Shown: positions 1 to 5,870, numbered from the stretch's first letter. The stretch: DNA of 5,870 nucleotides from an uncultured Shinella sp. (GCA_946481465.1 CAMLOC010000264.1:1-5870), one strand, 5' to 3'. Numbers and translations: made by a program. Notes: generated by a model not told the origin, from the sequence alone.

Positions 1-1522
1 CCAGATCGGCATTGGAGCGCACAACGGGGGAGCCGTAGCGGATGGAGGCATCCTTCTCCACCTGCCCCGGCACCAGGATCTTCAGCCGCCCGCCGGCAAC
101 GACCGGCAGGTCTGCGGCCGTGCCGAGATTGTACTTGGAGACGCCGCGCCGGACCAGCAGGCGCACGAGGTCGCCCGCCCGCCGCCGCAGGTCCTCATCG
201 ACCGTGCCGTGCGCAATCAGCGCCTCCAGCCGGCTTTCGCCCCGTGCATCGTAATAGACATGCTCGCCGTCGAGCGCGATGGAGGACGGCATGGCGAGAT
301 TCACCCCGAGCCCCCGGGAGCGGATGAAGCCGTCCTCGAGCCGCATGGCCGGCACGTCGGCCGGCAGCGCCGTGTCGCTCCCCCAGAGCGCGACGATACC
401 ATCCGCCGCCCGCGCCGCGGCGGTCGCCGCTTCGAGCGAGCGGGCATGGACCGGATCGCCCGCCATGCCCTTCAGGAACGGTGCCATGGCCTTGCGCTTC
501 CAGGGCGAGAAGCCGGCCGTGAAGACCTTGCGCTCGATGCGCGCCCGCTGGTCGCGCACGGCGATCGCCTGCTCGACTGCCCGTTCGGGCGTACAGGGCT
601 GGCGCGTGTGCAGGTCGAGGTAATGCGAGTAATCAATGTAGGCCGCGTGAAAAACCTGTTCGAGCGGGGCCGGCGGGCGGACGGGCGACAGGAGATCGTG
701 ATCGATCGTGAGGCCGCGGCCGGAATAATAGGTCGTGCCGAAGCAATGGACGGACCGCCCGGCCACCAGCGCCTCGAAGCGGTGCTGGCTCGACACCGTA
801 TAGAAGCAATCGGCCTCTTCCAGCAGCGGCCTGGTGTTCCTGCGCGCGTGCACGTCGATTTCGACCCCGAGGGCGCCCGCCGCCTGTCGCAGGAGGCTGC
901 GGTCGCCGGCCGCCGGATGGGTGCGCACGACCAGCGTCTTGCCCGGATGGTGGGCCACCGCGTGCTCGAGCATGTCGCGGAAGCTTGCCGCGCTCGCCCC
1001 CGCCCCGGCGATGGAGGCGTCCCCGGCCACCTGGTCGACGAGCAGCACGAAGGGCCGGCCTTGCGGCACGCCGGCCGCGGCCGGCGTCAGCACCGGGCTA
1101 CTGTTGTACTTCGAAAGGCGCGCATCGCGTAGCAGCGTCATCAGCCGGCCGGCGCGGGCAAGCGCCGCGGCATCGCTCACCGGCTGCGACAGCAGCCGGT
1201 CGAGGCCGCTCGGATGGCGCGCATCGAAATAGATGCCCTCCCGGTCGACCACGTAGGAATGGCTCGGCTCCCCTCGCCCGGCCGCAAAGCCGCGCAGGAA
1301 TCCGTCCTCAAGGGTGATGGTTTCCTTGCCCGCGCGCGCGGCAAGCCGCACCGCACGGAGGCCGGACGACCGGCGTCCCCAGCCGATGAACCCGTCGATC
1401 CTGCCGGGAAGCGCGAAGGGCCAGGCGACGATCTCGGCATCGAGCAGGCGGGCGATGTCCGCCCGCTGCTGCCAGAGGCCGAAGGAAAGAAGCGCGTAGG
1501 TTTTGCGTGCCTGGCCGGCCAT
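1..1522 (-). CDS. kpsC: KpsC-type capsule beta-Kdo transferase, 3' end cut by window edge
   Basis: The reading frame is open from ATG at 1522 to the window edge (507 codons). It is preceded by GAGGA four bases before the ATG. The protein carries the two related halves typical of KpsC. The N half has LEDGFLRG (71-78), YFDAR (98-102), SKYN (137-140), LLVDQVAGDASI (160-171), THP (201-203) and SSQHRFEALVAG (244-255). The C half repeats LEDGFIRSRGLG (395-406), YYDARGESRLE (423-433), SKYN (462-465) and LVPGQVEKDASI (483-494), about 324 residues later. Known KpsC enzymes work at the cytoplasmic face of the inner membrane. They extend the first Kdo placed by KpsS on a phosphatidylglycerol lipid, using one domain for beta-2,4 and one for beta-2,7 linkages, to make the linker for ABC-exported capsules. 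E. coli KpsC is about 675 residues, so roughly 165 residues are probably missing here, all from the C domain. It follows the export lipoprotein gene after 73 bases and is probably cotranscribed. The family is secure; donor and linkage specificity are inferred. Confidence 0.94.
   Translation of the reverse strand, partial: MAGQARKTYALLSFGLWQQRADIARLLDAEIVAWPFALPGRIDGFIGWGRRSSGLRAVRLAARAGKETITLEDGFLRGFAAGRGEPSHSYVVDREGIYFDARHPSGLDRLLSQPVSDAAALARAGRLMTLLRDARLSKYNSSPVLTPAAAGVPQGRPFVLLVDQVAGDASIAGAGASAASFRDMLEHAVAHHPGKTLVVRTHPAAGDRSLLRQAAGALGVEIDVHARRNTRPLLEEADCFYTVSSQHRFEALVAGRSVHCFGTTYYSGRGLTIDHDLLSPVRPPAPLEQVFHAAYIDYSHYLDLHTRQPCTPERAVEQAIAVRDQRARIERKVFTAGFSPWKRKAMAPFLKGMAGDPVHARSLEAATAAARAADGIVALWGSDTALPADVPAMRLEDGFIRSRGLGVNLAMPSSIALDGEHVYYDARGESRLEALIAHGTVDEDLRRRAGDLVRLLVRRGVSKYNLGTAADLPVVAGGRLKILVPGQVEKDASIRYGSPVVRSNADL
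1068..1087. repeat. 20-base perfect palindrome inside kpsC
   Basis: The ten bases ACGCCGGCCG (1068-1077) are followed directly by their reverse complement CGGCCGGCGT (1078-1087). The palindrome does not extend further, because both flanking bases are C on the plus strand. It encodes residues of the Ala/Gly/Pro-rich stretch near position 150 of KpsC, just after the N-terminal SKYN motif. It may only reflect GC-rich codons for Ala and Gly, or it may mark a DNA-level structure. No function is claimed. Confidence 0.85.
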
Positions 1523-1526
1523 GCAG

Positions 1527-1531
1527 TCCTC
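1527..1531 (-). promoter_or_regulatory. Ribosome binding site of kpsC
   Basis: GAGGA lies four bases before the ATG at 1522 and supports that start. Homology begins almost at once (TYALLSFGLWQQ, residues 8-19), which also argues against the in-frame GTG upstream near 1576. A second ATG at 1565 is in another frame and leads to a spurious reading frame. Confidence 0.6.
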
Positions 1532-1576
1532 GAGAGCAATTCCCGCCGGGGCGCCGCACGGGCATCGCCGTATCAC

Positions 1577-1592
1577 GCGGGCCGAAGCCCGC
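1577..1592 (-). other. Intercistronic C(UUCG)G hairpin between export gene and kpsC
   Basis: On the transcribed strand GCGGGC, TTCG and GCCCGC follow one another, giving a perfect six-pair GC stem closed by C-UUCG-G, one of the most stable RNA tetraloops known. It starts four bases after the stop codon of the export gene and ends 54 bases before the kpsC start. No T-run follows, so it does not look like an intrinsic terminator. A role in protecting the upstream transcript end or in setting the ratio of the two products is plausible but inferred. Confidence 0.6.
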
Positions 1593-1595
1593 CCG

Positions 1596-2816
1596 TCAGA
1601 GCAGGTCGGCGGTGCGCTGGATGTTGTAGGCCGCGCTCGAACCGCTGGAAACGATCGTCAGGAACTTCGCGAGATCCGTTGCGACGTGGCGCGCCAGGTA
1701 GACGACATCCTTGTTACGCACGGGGAAGTTCTGCGCGACGATGTAGCTCTGCGTCGCGCCGAGATCGAGGCGATAGACGATCGGGTAGCGTCCTTCCGAA
1801 TCCGACACCATGCCGCGGGCGATGAGATCGCGGAAGCGATCGTCGCCGACGACGGCGCGATAGACGCTCTCGTCCTCGTAACGGAAGACGAAGTAGCCCT
1901 TCGGATCGGCCGTCGCGACATTGCCGCCGCCGGCGAGCGCTGCGGCTTCGACAAGGCTGAGCTTGGCCGCATCGAACGGAATCTTGCCGGCCTTCTTCGT
2001 CTGGCCGAGCGCCGCGAAGGTCTGCGGATCGTAGGTCAGGTAGATCTGGTCGTCCGGCTTGACGTAGATGTCGTCCCTCGGATTGTCGATCAGCGACTGG
2101 AGCAGCACGCTGCGCGTCTTGCCGCCGCGCTTGAGGCTGACATAGGTGTCGTAGGGCGGCTTGGCAGCGCCGCCGGCCATGGCGATCACTTCGCTGATGT
2201 GCTGGCCGCTGAGGCCGAGCGGCACGATGCCCGACTTGTTGACGTCGCCCTGGATGGAGACGGTGCGCGAGGCATTGCCCGCCATGGAAACGATGACGTC
2301 GGGCTCGACGGCCTTCGCCTTCAGCGCGTCGACGATGGTGGCGCGCGCCGAATCGATCGTCATGCCGGCGAAACGCACGGAGCCGACATAGGGGATCTGG
2401 CCGTGGCCATCCGGCTGCACGATGACGGGGATCGACGTCGACTTGCGCTCGGTGGTGGAGAACAGGCCGTCCGGACCCGCTTCGAAGATCGTGACCTCCA
2501 GGCGATCGCCGACGCCGATGACCGGCGTGCCGCCGCCACCGCCGAAGCCGAAGGTGCTGGACAGGCCGTGGCGCTTGGCCGCGCTGACGCTGTTGGCGAC
2601 GCGCTGGTCGACGCTCACGACGTCGAAAATCAGCTTGGTCTGGGGAATCTCGTAGGACTTGCCGTCCGCGCCGGCCGAAAGCACCTCGTGGGTCAACGGG
2701 CCGTCGCTCGGAACCACGCAGCCGGCCAGCGTCAACAGGGTACCCGCCGCAAGAATCCGCGCGAATGCGCTCAAAAGCCTGCGCGGCGTGCCCACGTCTT
2801 CAATTGCGATCATCAC
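1596..2816 (-). CDS. Capsule polysaccharide export outer-membrane lipoprotein (Wza/CtrA/BexD-type OPX protein)
   Basis: This gene encodes 406 residues and is complete. A basic, hydrophobic N terminus ends in TLLTLAGC with Cys33, a lipoprotein signal peptide with lipobox, so the mature protein should be acylated and sorted to the outer membrane. After a Gly-rich stretch (90-96) comes the polysaccharide export domain (about 98-180, starting GVGDRLEVTIFEAG). A first SLBB domain follows (about 185-260, SIQGDVNKSGIVPL then YVKPDDQIYL), and a second SLBB-like segment (about 270-375) with the NFPVRNKDVVYLARH end. The last 30 residues (ATDLAKFLTIV onward) could form the helix that lines the outer-membrane pore, as in Wza. 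Length fits Wza, CtrA and BexD (about 380-395) better than KpsD (about 560, not a lipoprotein). Linkage to kpsC implies export of an ABC-transporter-dependent capsule. Either GTG at 2816 or ATG at 2813 could be the start; an AAGGGA motif sits 8 or 11 bases upstream, which favours GTG slightly. I give no gene symbol because naming differs between groups. Confidence 0.94.
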   Translation of the reverse strand: MMIAIEDVGTPRRLLSAFARILAAGTLLTLAGCVVPSDGPLTHEVLSAGADGKSYEIPQTKLIFDVVSVDQRVANSVSAAKRHGLSSTFGFGGGGGTPVIGVGDRLEVTIFEAGPDGLFSTTERKSTSIPVIVQPDGHGQIPYVGSVRFAGMTIDSARATIVDALKAKAVEPDVIVSMAGNASRTVSIQGDVNKSGIVPLGLSGQHISEVIAMAGGAAKPPYDTYVSLKRGGKTRSVLLQSLIDNPRDDIYVKPDDQIYLTYDPQTFAALGQTKKAGKIPFDAAKLSLVEAAALAGGGNVATADPKGYFVFRYEDESVYRAVVGDDRFRDLIARGMVSDSEGRYPIVYRLDLGATQSYIVAQNFPVRNKDVVYLARHVATDLAKFLTIVSSGSSAAYNIQRTADLL

Positions 2817-2823
2817 TTAGCAT

Positions 2824-2829
2824 TTCCCT
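2824..2829 (-). promoter_or_regulatory. Ribosome binding site of the export lipoprotein gene
   Basis: AAGGGA on the transcribed strand lies eight bases before GTG 2816 and eleven before ATG 2813. The ATG at 2823, only one base after it, opens an eight-codon frame (with stop) that overlaps the gene start; it is too close to the motif to be a good start. The site lies only four bases downstream of a seven-pair hairpin, so leader folding could affect ribosome access. Confidence 0.65.
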
Positions 2830-2833
2830 TCGA

Positions 2834-2853
2834 CCGTACCCCACAAGGTACGG
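2834..2853 (-). promoter_or_regulatory. Leader hairpin 2, directly upstream of the ribosome binding site
   Basis: CCGTACC (2834-2840) and GGTACGG (2847-2853) are perfect reverse complements separated by six bases, giving a seven-pair stem in the leader of the export gene. No U-run follows, so a terminator is unlikely. The position beside the AAGGGA motif suggests an effect on translation or transcript stability, which is inference. Confidence 0.55.
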
Positions 2854-2874
2854 GGCAAGAGCCAGCCGCTTGCC
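2854..2874 (-). promoter_or_regulatory. Leader hairpin 1 or operator-like inverted repeat
   Basis: GGCAAG (2854-2859) and CTTGCC (2869-2874) are perfect reverse complements with nine bases between them. The repeat abuts leader hairpin 2 with no base between, so in RNA the two stems could stack end to end. As DNA, a 21-base repeat with this spacing also resembles a binding site for a dimeric regulator. The sequence alone does not decide between these readings. Confidence 0.5.
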
Positions 2875-2886
2875 ACGACAGGGCGC

Positions 2887-2916
2887 CATAGACATGCAGT
2901 TCCAATGTCTCGTCAA
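2887..2916 (-). promoter_or_regulatory. Candidate sigma-70 promoter of the capsule operon
   Basis: On the transcribed strand CTTGACG gives a good -35 (TTGACG, 2911-2916), and 18 bases later TCTATG (2887-2892) could be a poor -10. The -35 matches the alphaproteobacterial CTTGAC form well. CTATGG overlaps the -10 but sits about three bases too far for the usual spacing. Transcription would then begin near 2880, giving a leader of about 64 bases made almost wholly of the two hairpins. The weak -10 suggests either dependence on an activator or a wrong call. Confidence 0.3.
2890..2910. promoter_or_regulatory. Inverted repeat AGACAT-N9-ATGTCT, operator candidate
   Basis: AGACAT (2890-2895) and ATGTCT (2905-2910) are perfect six-base reverse complements around a nine-base spacer. 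The repeat fills the gap between the candidate -35 and -10, where a bound dimer would block RNA polymerase. Its overall size (21 bases) and spacer equal those of the repeat at 2854-2874, but the half-sites differ. The regulator is unknown. Confidence 0.4.
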
Positions 2917-3029
2917 GTCCCATGACCAAACCTTGTCCCACTGCGCATATCCATGCGGCCCCCGCCGACACCATGGAGCAAATCCCTTGCACATTCGTTA
3001 CGCTCTGAAAAGCCGGTCGGCGCTTTGGT

Positions 3030-3061
3030 GTTGAAAATCAACTTTTTCCACCAGCTTTTTC
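3030..3061. repeat. AT-rich patch with palindrome and direct repeat
   Basis: GTTGA (3030-3034), AAA and TCAAC (3038-3042) form a perfect short palindrome. CTTTTTC occurs at 3042-3048 and again at 3055-3061, a 13-base period. The patch contrasts sharply with the GC-rich surroundings. On the minus strand it reads as A-tracts and contains TTGAAA, sixteen bases, TTGATT, which could be another weak promoter giving a longer leader. It could equally be a protein-binding or bent-DNA site. Confidence 0.35.
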
Positions 3062-3164
3062 AAAGGGGGTGCGACAAAAAGAACGCAACTTTTCCTCCGC
3101 CCGCCCGGCGATGAACGCGCCCCTGGTCCCGCAGTTTATGCACATGCCTTGCCCGGCCCTGACC

Positions 3165-3191
3165 CTTCCGCAAGCGGCCCGGCGCCGGAAG
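3165..3191 (-). terminator. Weak stem-loop downstream of the RND gene, possible 3' end
   Basis: CTTCCG (3165-3170) and CGGAAG (3186-3191) can pair around a 15-base GC-rich loop that itself contains most of the palindrome CCGGCGCCGG (3179-3188). It begins about 50 bases after the pump gene's stop codon. No T-run follows, so it is not a standard intrinsic terminator. It may stabilise the transcript end or mark a Rho-dependent end. It is the best candidate between the two transcription units, but weak. Confidence 0.25.
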
Positions 3192-3240
3192 CAGTGACGG
3201 GGGAGATGGGCGAAAATATGGGAGGCCTCGCGCCGCCGCC

Positions 3241-5870
3241 TCACCCCGCCTCCACCGGCTCCGGTTCGGGCAAAGGCGCCTCGGCCTCTTCCGGCCTGAT
3301 GCGGAACCAGGCGACGTACAGCGCGGGCAGGAAGAGCAGCGTCAGCACCGTGCCGACGATGATGCCGCCCATCATGGCATAGGCCATCGGCCCCCAGAAC
3401 ACCTCGCGCGAAATGGGGATGAGCGCGAGGCTGGCGGCGGCCGCCGTCAGCATGATCGGCCGCATGCGGTGTTCCGTCGCCTCGCGCACGGCATTCCAGG
3501 CATGCATGCCCTCGCGCCTCAGGTCCTCGATCTGCACGACGAGGATGACCGAGTTGCGGATGAGGATGCCGATCAGTGCCAGCACGCCGAGAATGGCGAC
3601 GAAGCCGAGCGGCGCCCCGCTGCCGAGCAGCGCGATGACCACCCCGATGAGCGCCAGCGGCGCCACCGCGAAGACGAGGAAGAGCCGCGAGAAGCTCTGG
3701 AGCTGGAGCATCAGGATCGTCGCCATGGCGAACAGCATCAGCGGTACGACGGCGATGATCGGCGCCTGGCTGTTGGCGCTTTCCTCCACCGTGCCGCCGA
3801 CCGTTACTGCGTAGCCGGAAGGCATCTCCGCCCGGAAGGCGGAAACGTCCTTTTCCAGTTGCGAGACGATCGTCGCCGGCTGCACGCCGCCGGTAACGCT
3901 CGCCTTGACCGTGATGGTCGGCTGGCGGGAACGGCGCCAGACCACCGGCTGCTCCATCTCGTAGCGGAAGTTCGCCACCGCGGCGAGCGGCACGGAGGTG
4001 CCGCTCGCCGTCGGCAACTGGAGCTGGCGCAATGTCTCGATGGACTGGCGCTCGGCGGCGCGCGCGCGGCCGATGACGTCGATCAGGTAGACGTCGTCGC
4101 GGATCTGGGTGACGGTGGTGCCGCCGACGACGCCGTTCAGCGCCGAGGCGATGTCCTGCGAGGTGACGCCGAGCTGGCGGGCCTTGTCCTGCAGCACGTC
4201 GACCTTCACCACGCGGGCCGGCTCGTTCCAGTCGTAGACGATGTCGCCGAGCCGGGTGTCTTTGCCGATGACTTCGCCGAAGGCGAGCGCCTGCTTGCGC
4301 ACCTCCTGGATATCCGGGCCGCTGACACGGTACTGGATCGGCCGGCCGACCGGCGGGCCGATGTCGAGCAGCTTCACCAGCGCATCCGTGCCGACGAAGG
4401 TTTCGCGCAGATAGGCCTGGAGATCGGCCCTGAGGCGGTCGCGCGCCTCCAGGTCCTTCGTGACGATGACCGTCTGGCCGAAGGCGGGCGACGGCGGCTG
4501 CACGTCGAAGGACAGGAGGAAGCGCACCGCGCCCTGCCCGACATAGGACGACCAGCGCTCGATATCCGGATTGCCCTTGAGCTTCTCCTCTTCCAGCTTG
4601 GCGATCTGCGCATTGGTCTCGGCGATCGAGGCGTTCTGCGGCAGCGACCAGTCGATGACGAGCTCCGGCCGGTCGGAAGACGGGAAGAACTGCTCCTGCA
4701 CGAAACGCATGGCGAAGACGGAGACGCCGAAGACCAGCACGGTCGCGACGATGGTCGTCCATTTCCAGCGCATGCAGATGTCGAGCAGGCGCGCGAAGCC
4801 GCGGGCGAACCGGCCCTTTTCCTCGTGATGCTTCTTCATCGTCTTCGGCAGGATCGTCACGCCGAGCAGCGGCGCGAAGATGACCGCGACGACCCAGGAG
4901 ACGACGAGCGAAACGGCGATGACGACGAAGAGGCTGAAGGTGAATTCGCCGGCCGCGCTGTTGTTGAGGCCGATCGGGATGAAGCCCGCCACCGTCACCA
5001 GCGTGCCGGTGAGCATGGGGAAGGCGGTGGACGTATAGACATAGGTCGCCGCCTTGCGGAGCGAATCCCCCATTTCCAGCCGCGCCACCATCATCTCGAC
5101 GGCGATCATCGCATCGTCGACGAGCAGGCCGAGCGCGATGATGAGCGCACCGAGCGAGATGCGCTGCAGCGATATGCCGTCGTAGTACATGAAGACGAAG
5201 GTGATCGCGAGCGTCAGCGGGATCGACAGCGCCACGACGAGGCCGGCGCGGATGCCCAGGCTGACGAAGCTGACCGCAAGCACGATGATCACCGCCTCGA
5301 ACAGCGCCCGCGTGAAGCCCGACACCGCCTCCTCGACCACCTTCGGCTGGTCGGAGACGAGGTGCACGTCGACGCCGACGGGCAGGTCATGTGACAGGAT
5401 CTCGATCTCCTTTTCCACCGCCGCGCCGAATTCCAGGAGGTTCGAGCCCTGCTTCATGCCGATGGCAAGTCCGATGGCCTGTTCGCCGTTGAAGCGGAAG
5501 AGCGCCGACGGCGGATCCTCGTAGCCGCGGGTGATCGTCGCGATGTCGCTGAGGCGGAAGAAACGGTTGTTGACGCGCAGGTTGACGTCGCGAAGGCTCG
5601 CCTCCGAGGTGAATTGCCCGCCGACACGCACACTGACGCGCTCGCCGCCGGCCTGCACCACGCCGGAGGGCGCGACGGCATTCTGCGCCTGCAGCGTCGA
5701 CACCACCTGCTGGGTGGAAATGCCGAGCGCGGCAAGCTGGCGCGTCGAGAATTCGAGATAGATCACCTCGTCCTGCGCGCCGACGAGATCGACCTTGCCG
5801 ATGTTCGGCACCGTCAGCACGCGGCGGCGGGCGTCCTCCACATAGTCGCGGAGCTGGCGCGGCGTCAGGC
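3241..5870 (-). CDS. RND-family efflux pump inner-membrane permease (AcrB-like), 5' end cut by window edge
   Basis: The frame is open from the right edge to TGA at 3241-3243, about 875 codons. The GTG at 5841 is internal (the frame reads LTPRQLRDY before it), so the true start lies outside; about 150 residues, with the first membrane helix, are missing. Counting from that GTG codon as 1, the first porter loop ends near 175. Helices TM2-TM6 lie at about 178-330, with the proton-relay pair in GLLVDDAMIAVEMM (Asp242, Asp243). TM7 is at 361-378, the second large periplasmic loop at 379-690, and TM8-TM12 at 692-847. GILIRNSVIL (758-767) carries Arg762 where AcrB has Lys940, and Arg794 in RMRPIMLT matches AcrB Arg971. 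The Asp pair indicates proton-driven drug/amphiphile efflux rather than a heavy-metal pump. The C terminus is short, acidic and Pro-rich. RND permeases work as trimers with a periplasmic adaptor, probably encoded just beyond the right edge, and an outer-membrane channel. Substrate is unknown. Confidence 0.95.
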   Translation of the reverse strand, partial: LTPRQLRDYVEDARRRVLTVPNIGKVDLVGAQDEVIYLEFSTRQLAALGISTQQVVSTLQAQNAVAPSGVVQAGGERVSVRVGGQFTSEASLRDVNLRVNNRFFRLSDIATITRGYEDPPSALFRFNGEQAIGLAIGMKQGSNLLEFGAAVEKEIEILSHDLPVGVDVHLVSDQPKVVEEAVSGFTRALFEAVIIVLAVSFVSLGIRAGLVVALSIPLTLAITFVFMYYDGISLQRISLGALIIALGLLVDDAMIAVEMMVARLEMGDSLRKAATYVYTSTAFPMLTGTLVTVAGFIPIGLNNSAAGEFTFSLFVVIAVSLVVSWVVAVIFAPLLGVTILPKTMKKHHEEKGRFARGFARLLDICMRWKWTTIVATVLVFGVSVFAMRFVQEQFFPSSDRPELVIDWSLPQNASIAETNAQIAKLEEEKLKGNPDIERWSSYVGQGAVRFLLSFDVQPPSPAFGQTVIVTKDLEARDRLRADLQAYLRETFVGTDALVKLLDIGPPVGRPIQYRVSGPDIQEVRKQALAFGEVIGKDTRLGDIVYDWNEPARVVKVDVLQDKARQLGVTSQDIASALNGVVGGTTVTQIRDDVYLIDVIGRARAAERQSIETLRQLQLPTASGTSVPLAAVANFRYEMEQPVVWRRSRQPTITVKASVTGGVQPATIVSQLEKDVSAFRAEMPSGYAVTVGGTVEESANSQAPIIAVVPLMLFAMATILMLQLQSFSRLFLVFAVAPLALIGVVIALLGSGAPLGFVAILGVLALIGILIRNSVILVVQIEDLRREGMHAWNAVREATEHRMRPIMLTAAAASLALIPISREVFWGPMAYAMMGGIIVGTVLTLLFLPALYVAWFRIRPEEAEAPLPEPEPVEAG

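Larger units (their letters stand above)
2817..3240. other. 424-base intergenic region upstream of the capsule genes
   Basis: This is the only long stretch without a convincing gene. From right to left it holds the 3' flank of the pump gene with a weak stem-loop (3165-3191), an AT-rich patch with a small palindrome and a repeated CTTTTTC (about 3030-3095), about 110 bases with no clear signal, then the candidate promoter, operator-like repeat, two leader hairpins and ribosome binding site. Short frames on both strands, including a 64-codon minus frame at 2800-2994, show no recognisable protein and no good ribosome binding site. Confidence 0.7.

Noticed and set aside
209..1132. 307-codon plus-strand frame opposite kpsC
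   Set aside because: Low-complexity Arg-rich translation, wholly antisense to a gene with conserved motifs in both halves.
1325..1345. CTTGCC-N9-GGCAAG inside kpsC, with the same half-sites as the leader repeat at 2854-2874
   Set aside because: The half-sites are in the opposite order and the spacer is an alternating CG run from Ala/Arg codons, so chance is the simpler explanation.
2854..2874. Possible sigma-54 promoter (TGGCTCTTGCC on the minus strand)
   Set aside because: The -24 and -12 elements are not at the required spacing and the -12 match is incomplete; the signal is part of the inverted repeat.
1503..2891. 462-codon plus-strand frame opposite the export lipoprotein gene
   Set aside because: Antisense to a well-supported gene; composition dominated by Asp, Arg, Ala and Val, with no recognisable domain.
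2800..2994. 64-codon minus-strand frame overlapping the start of the export gene, a possible leader peptide
   Set aside because: No good ribosome binding site, odd composition with five Trp and four Cys, and it crosses both leader hairpins and the candidate promoter.
3030..3047. Short palindrome followed by TTTTT on the plus strand, resembling a terminator
   Set aside because: The stem is only five pairs with a three-base loop, and no plus-strand gene exists upstream to terminate.
3038..4762. 574-codon minus-strand frame overlapping the RND gene and running 200 bases past its stop
   Set aside because: It is an Arg/Ala/Gly-rich shifted frame of the pump gene. Its tail includes a CINC motif and a possible 35-residue peptide from an ATG near 3143, but there is no ribosome binding site or recognisable family.
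3469..5394. 641-codon open frame on the plus strand opposite the RND gene
   Set aside because: The product is rich in Asp, Arg, His and Ala with no fold-like pattern. It is the usual mirror frame produced by strong G/C third-position bias, while the minus strand encodes a clear RND protein.

Overview
This window looks like chromosomal DNA of a GC-rich Alphaproteobacterium, most likely of the Rhizobiales/Rhizobiaceae type. That is inference from strong G/C preference at third codon positions, protein flavour and gene content; there is no rRNA or marker gene to fix the taxon. Three protein-coding genes fill almost all of it, all on the minus strand. In transcription order (right to left) they are an RND efflux pump inner-membrane subunit, a capsule export lipoprotein and a KpsC-type capsule Kdo transferase.

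Right part (3241-5870): an RND permease whose first ~150 codons lie beyond the right edge; its stop codon is in the window. Middle (2817-3240): 424 bases without a convincing gene. They hold the 3' flank of the pump gene, an AT-rich patch, a weak candidate promoter with an inverted repeat in its spacer, and a short leader that can fold into two directly abutting hairpins just before the ribosome binding site of the export gene. Left part: the export lipoprotein (1596-2816), a 73-base gap with a very stable C(UUCG)G hairpin, then kpsC (1-1522), whose last quarter or so runs off the left edge.

The two left genes form a likely operon for an ABC-transporter-dependent (group 2/3-like) capsule. KpsC builds the poly-beta-Kdo linker on the lipid anchor of the capsule chain, and the export lipoprotein is the outer-membrane end of the export channel. 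The partners such a pathway needs (KpsS, the KpsM/KpsT transporter, a KpsE-type periplasmic adaptor) are not in the window. The RND pump is probably a separate unit that happens to lie upstream in the same direction.

I found no mobile element, tRNA, rRNA, CRISPR array or clearly new multi-gene system. The observations most worth following are the structured leader and operator-like repeats in front of the capsule genes, the intercistronic hairpin, a 20-base perfect palindrome inside kpsC, and sequence divergence in the N-terminal half of KpsC.
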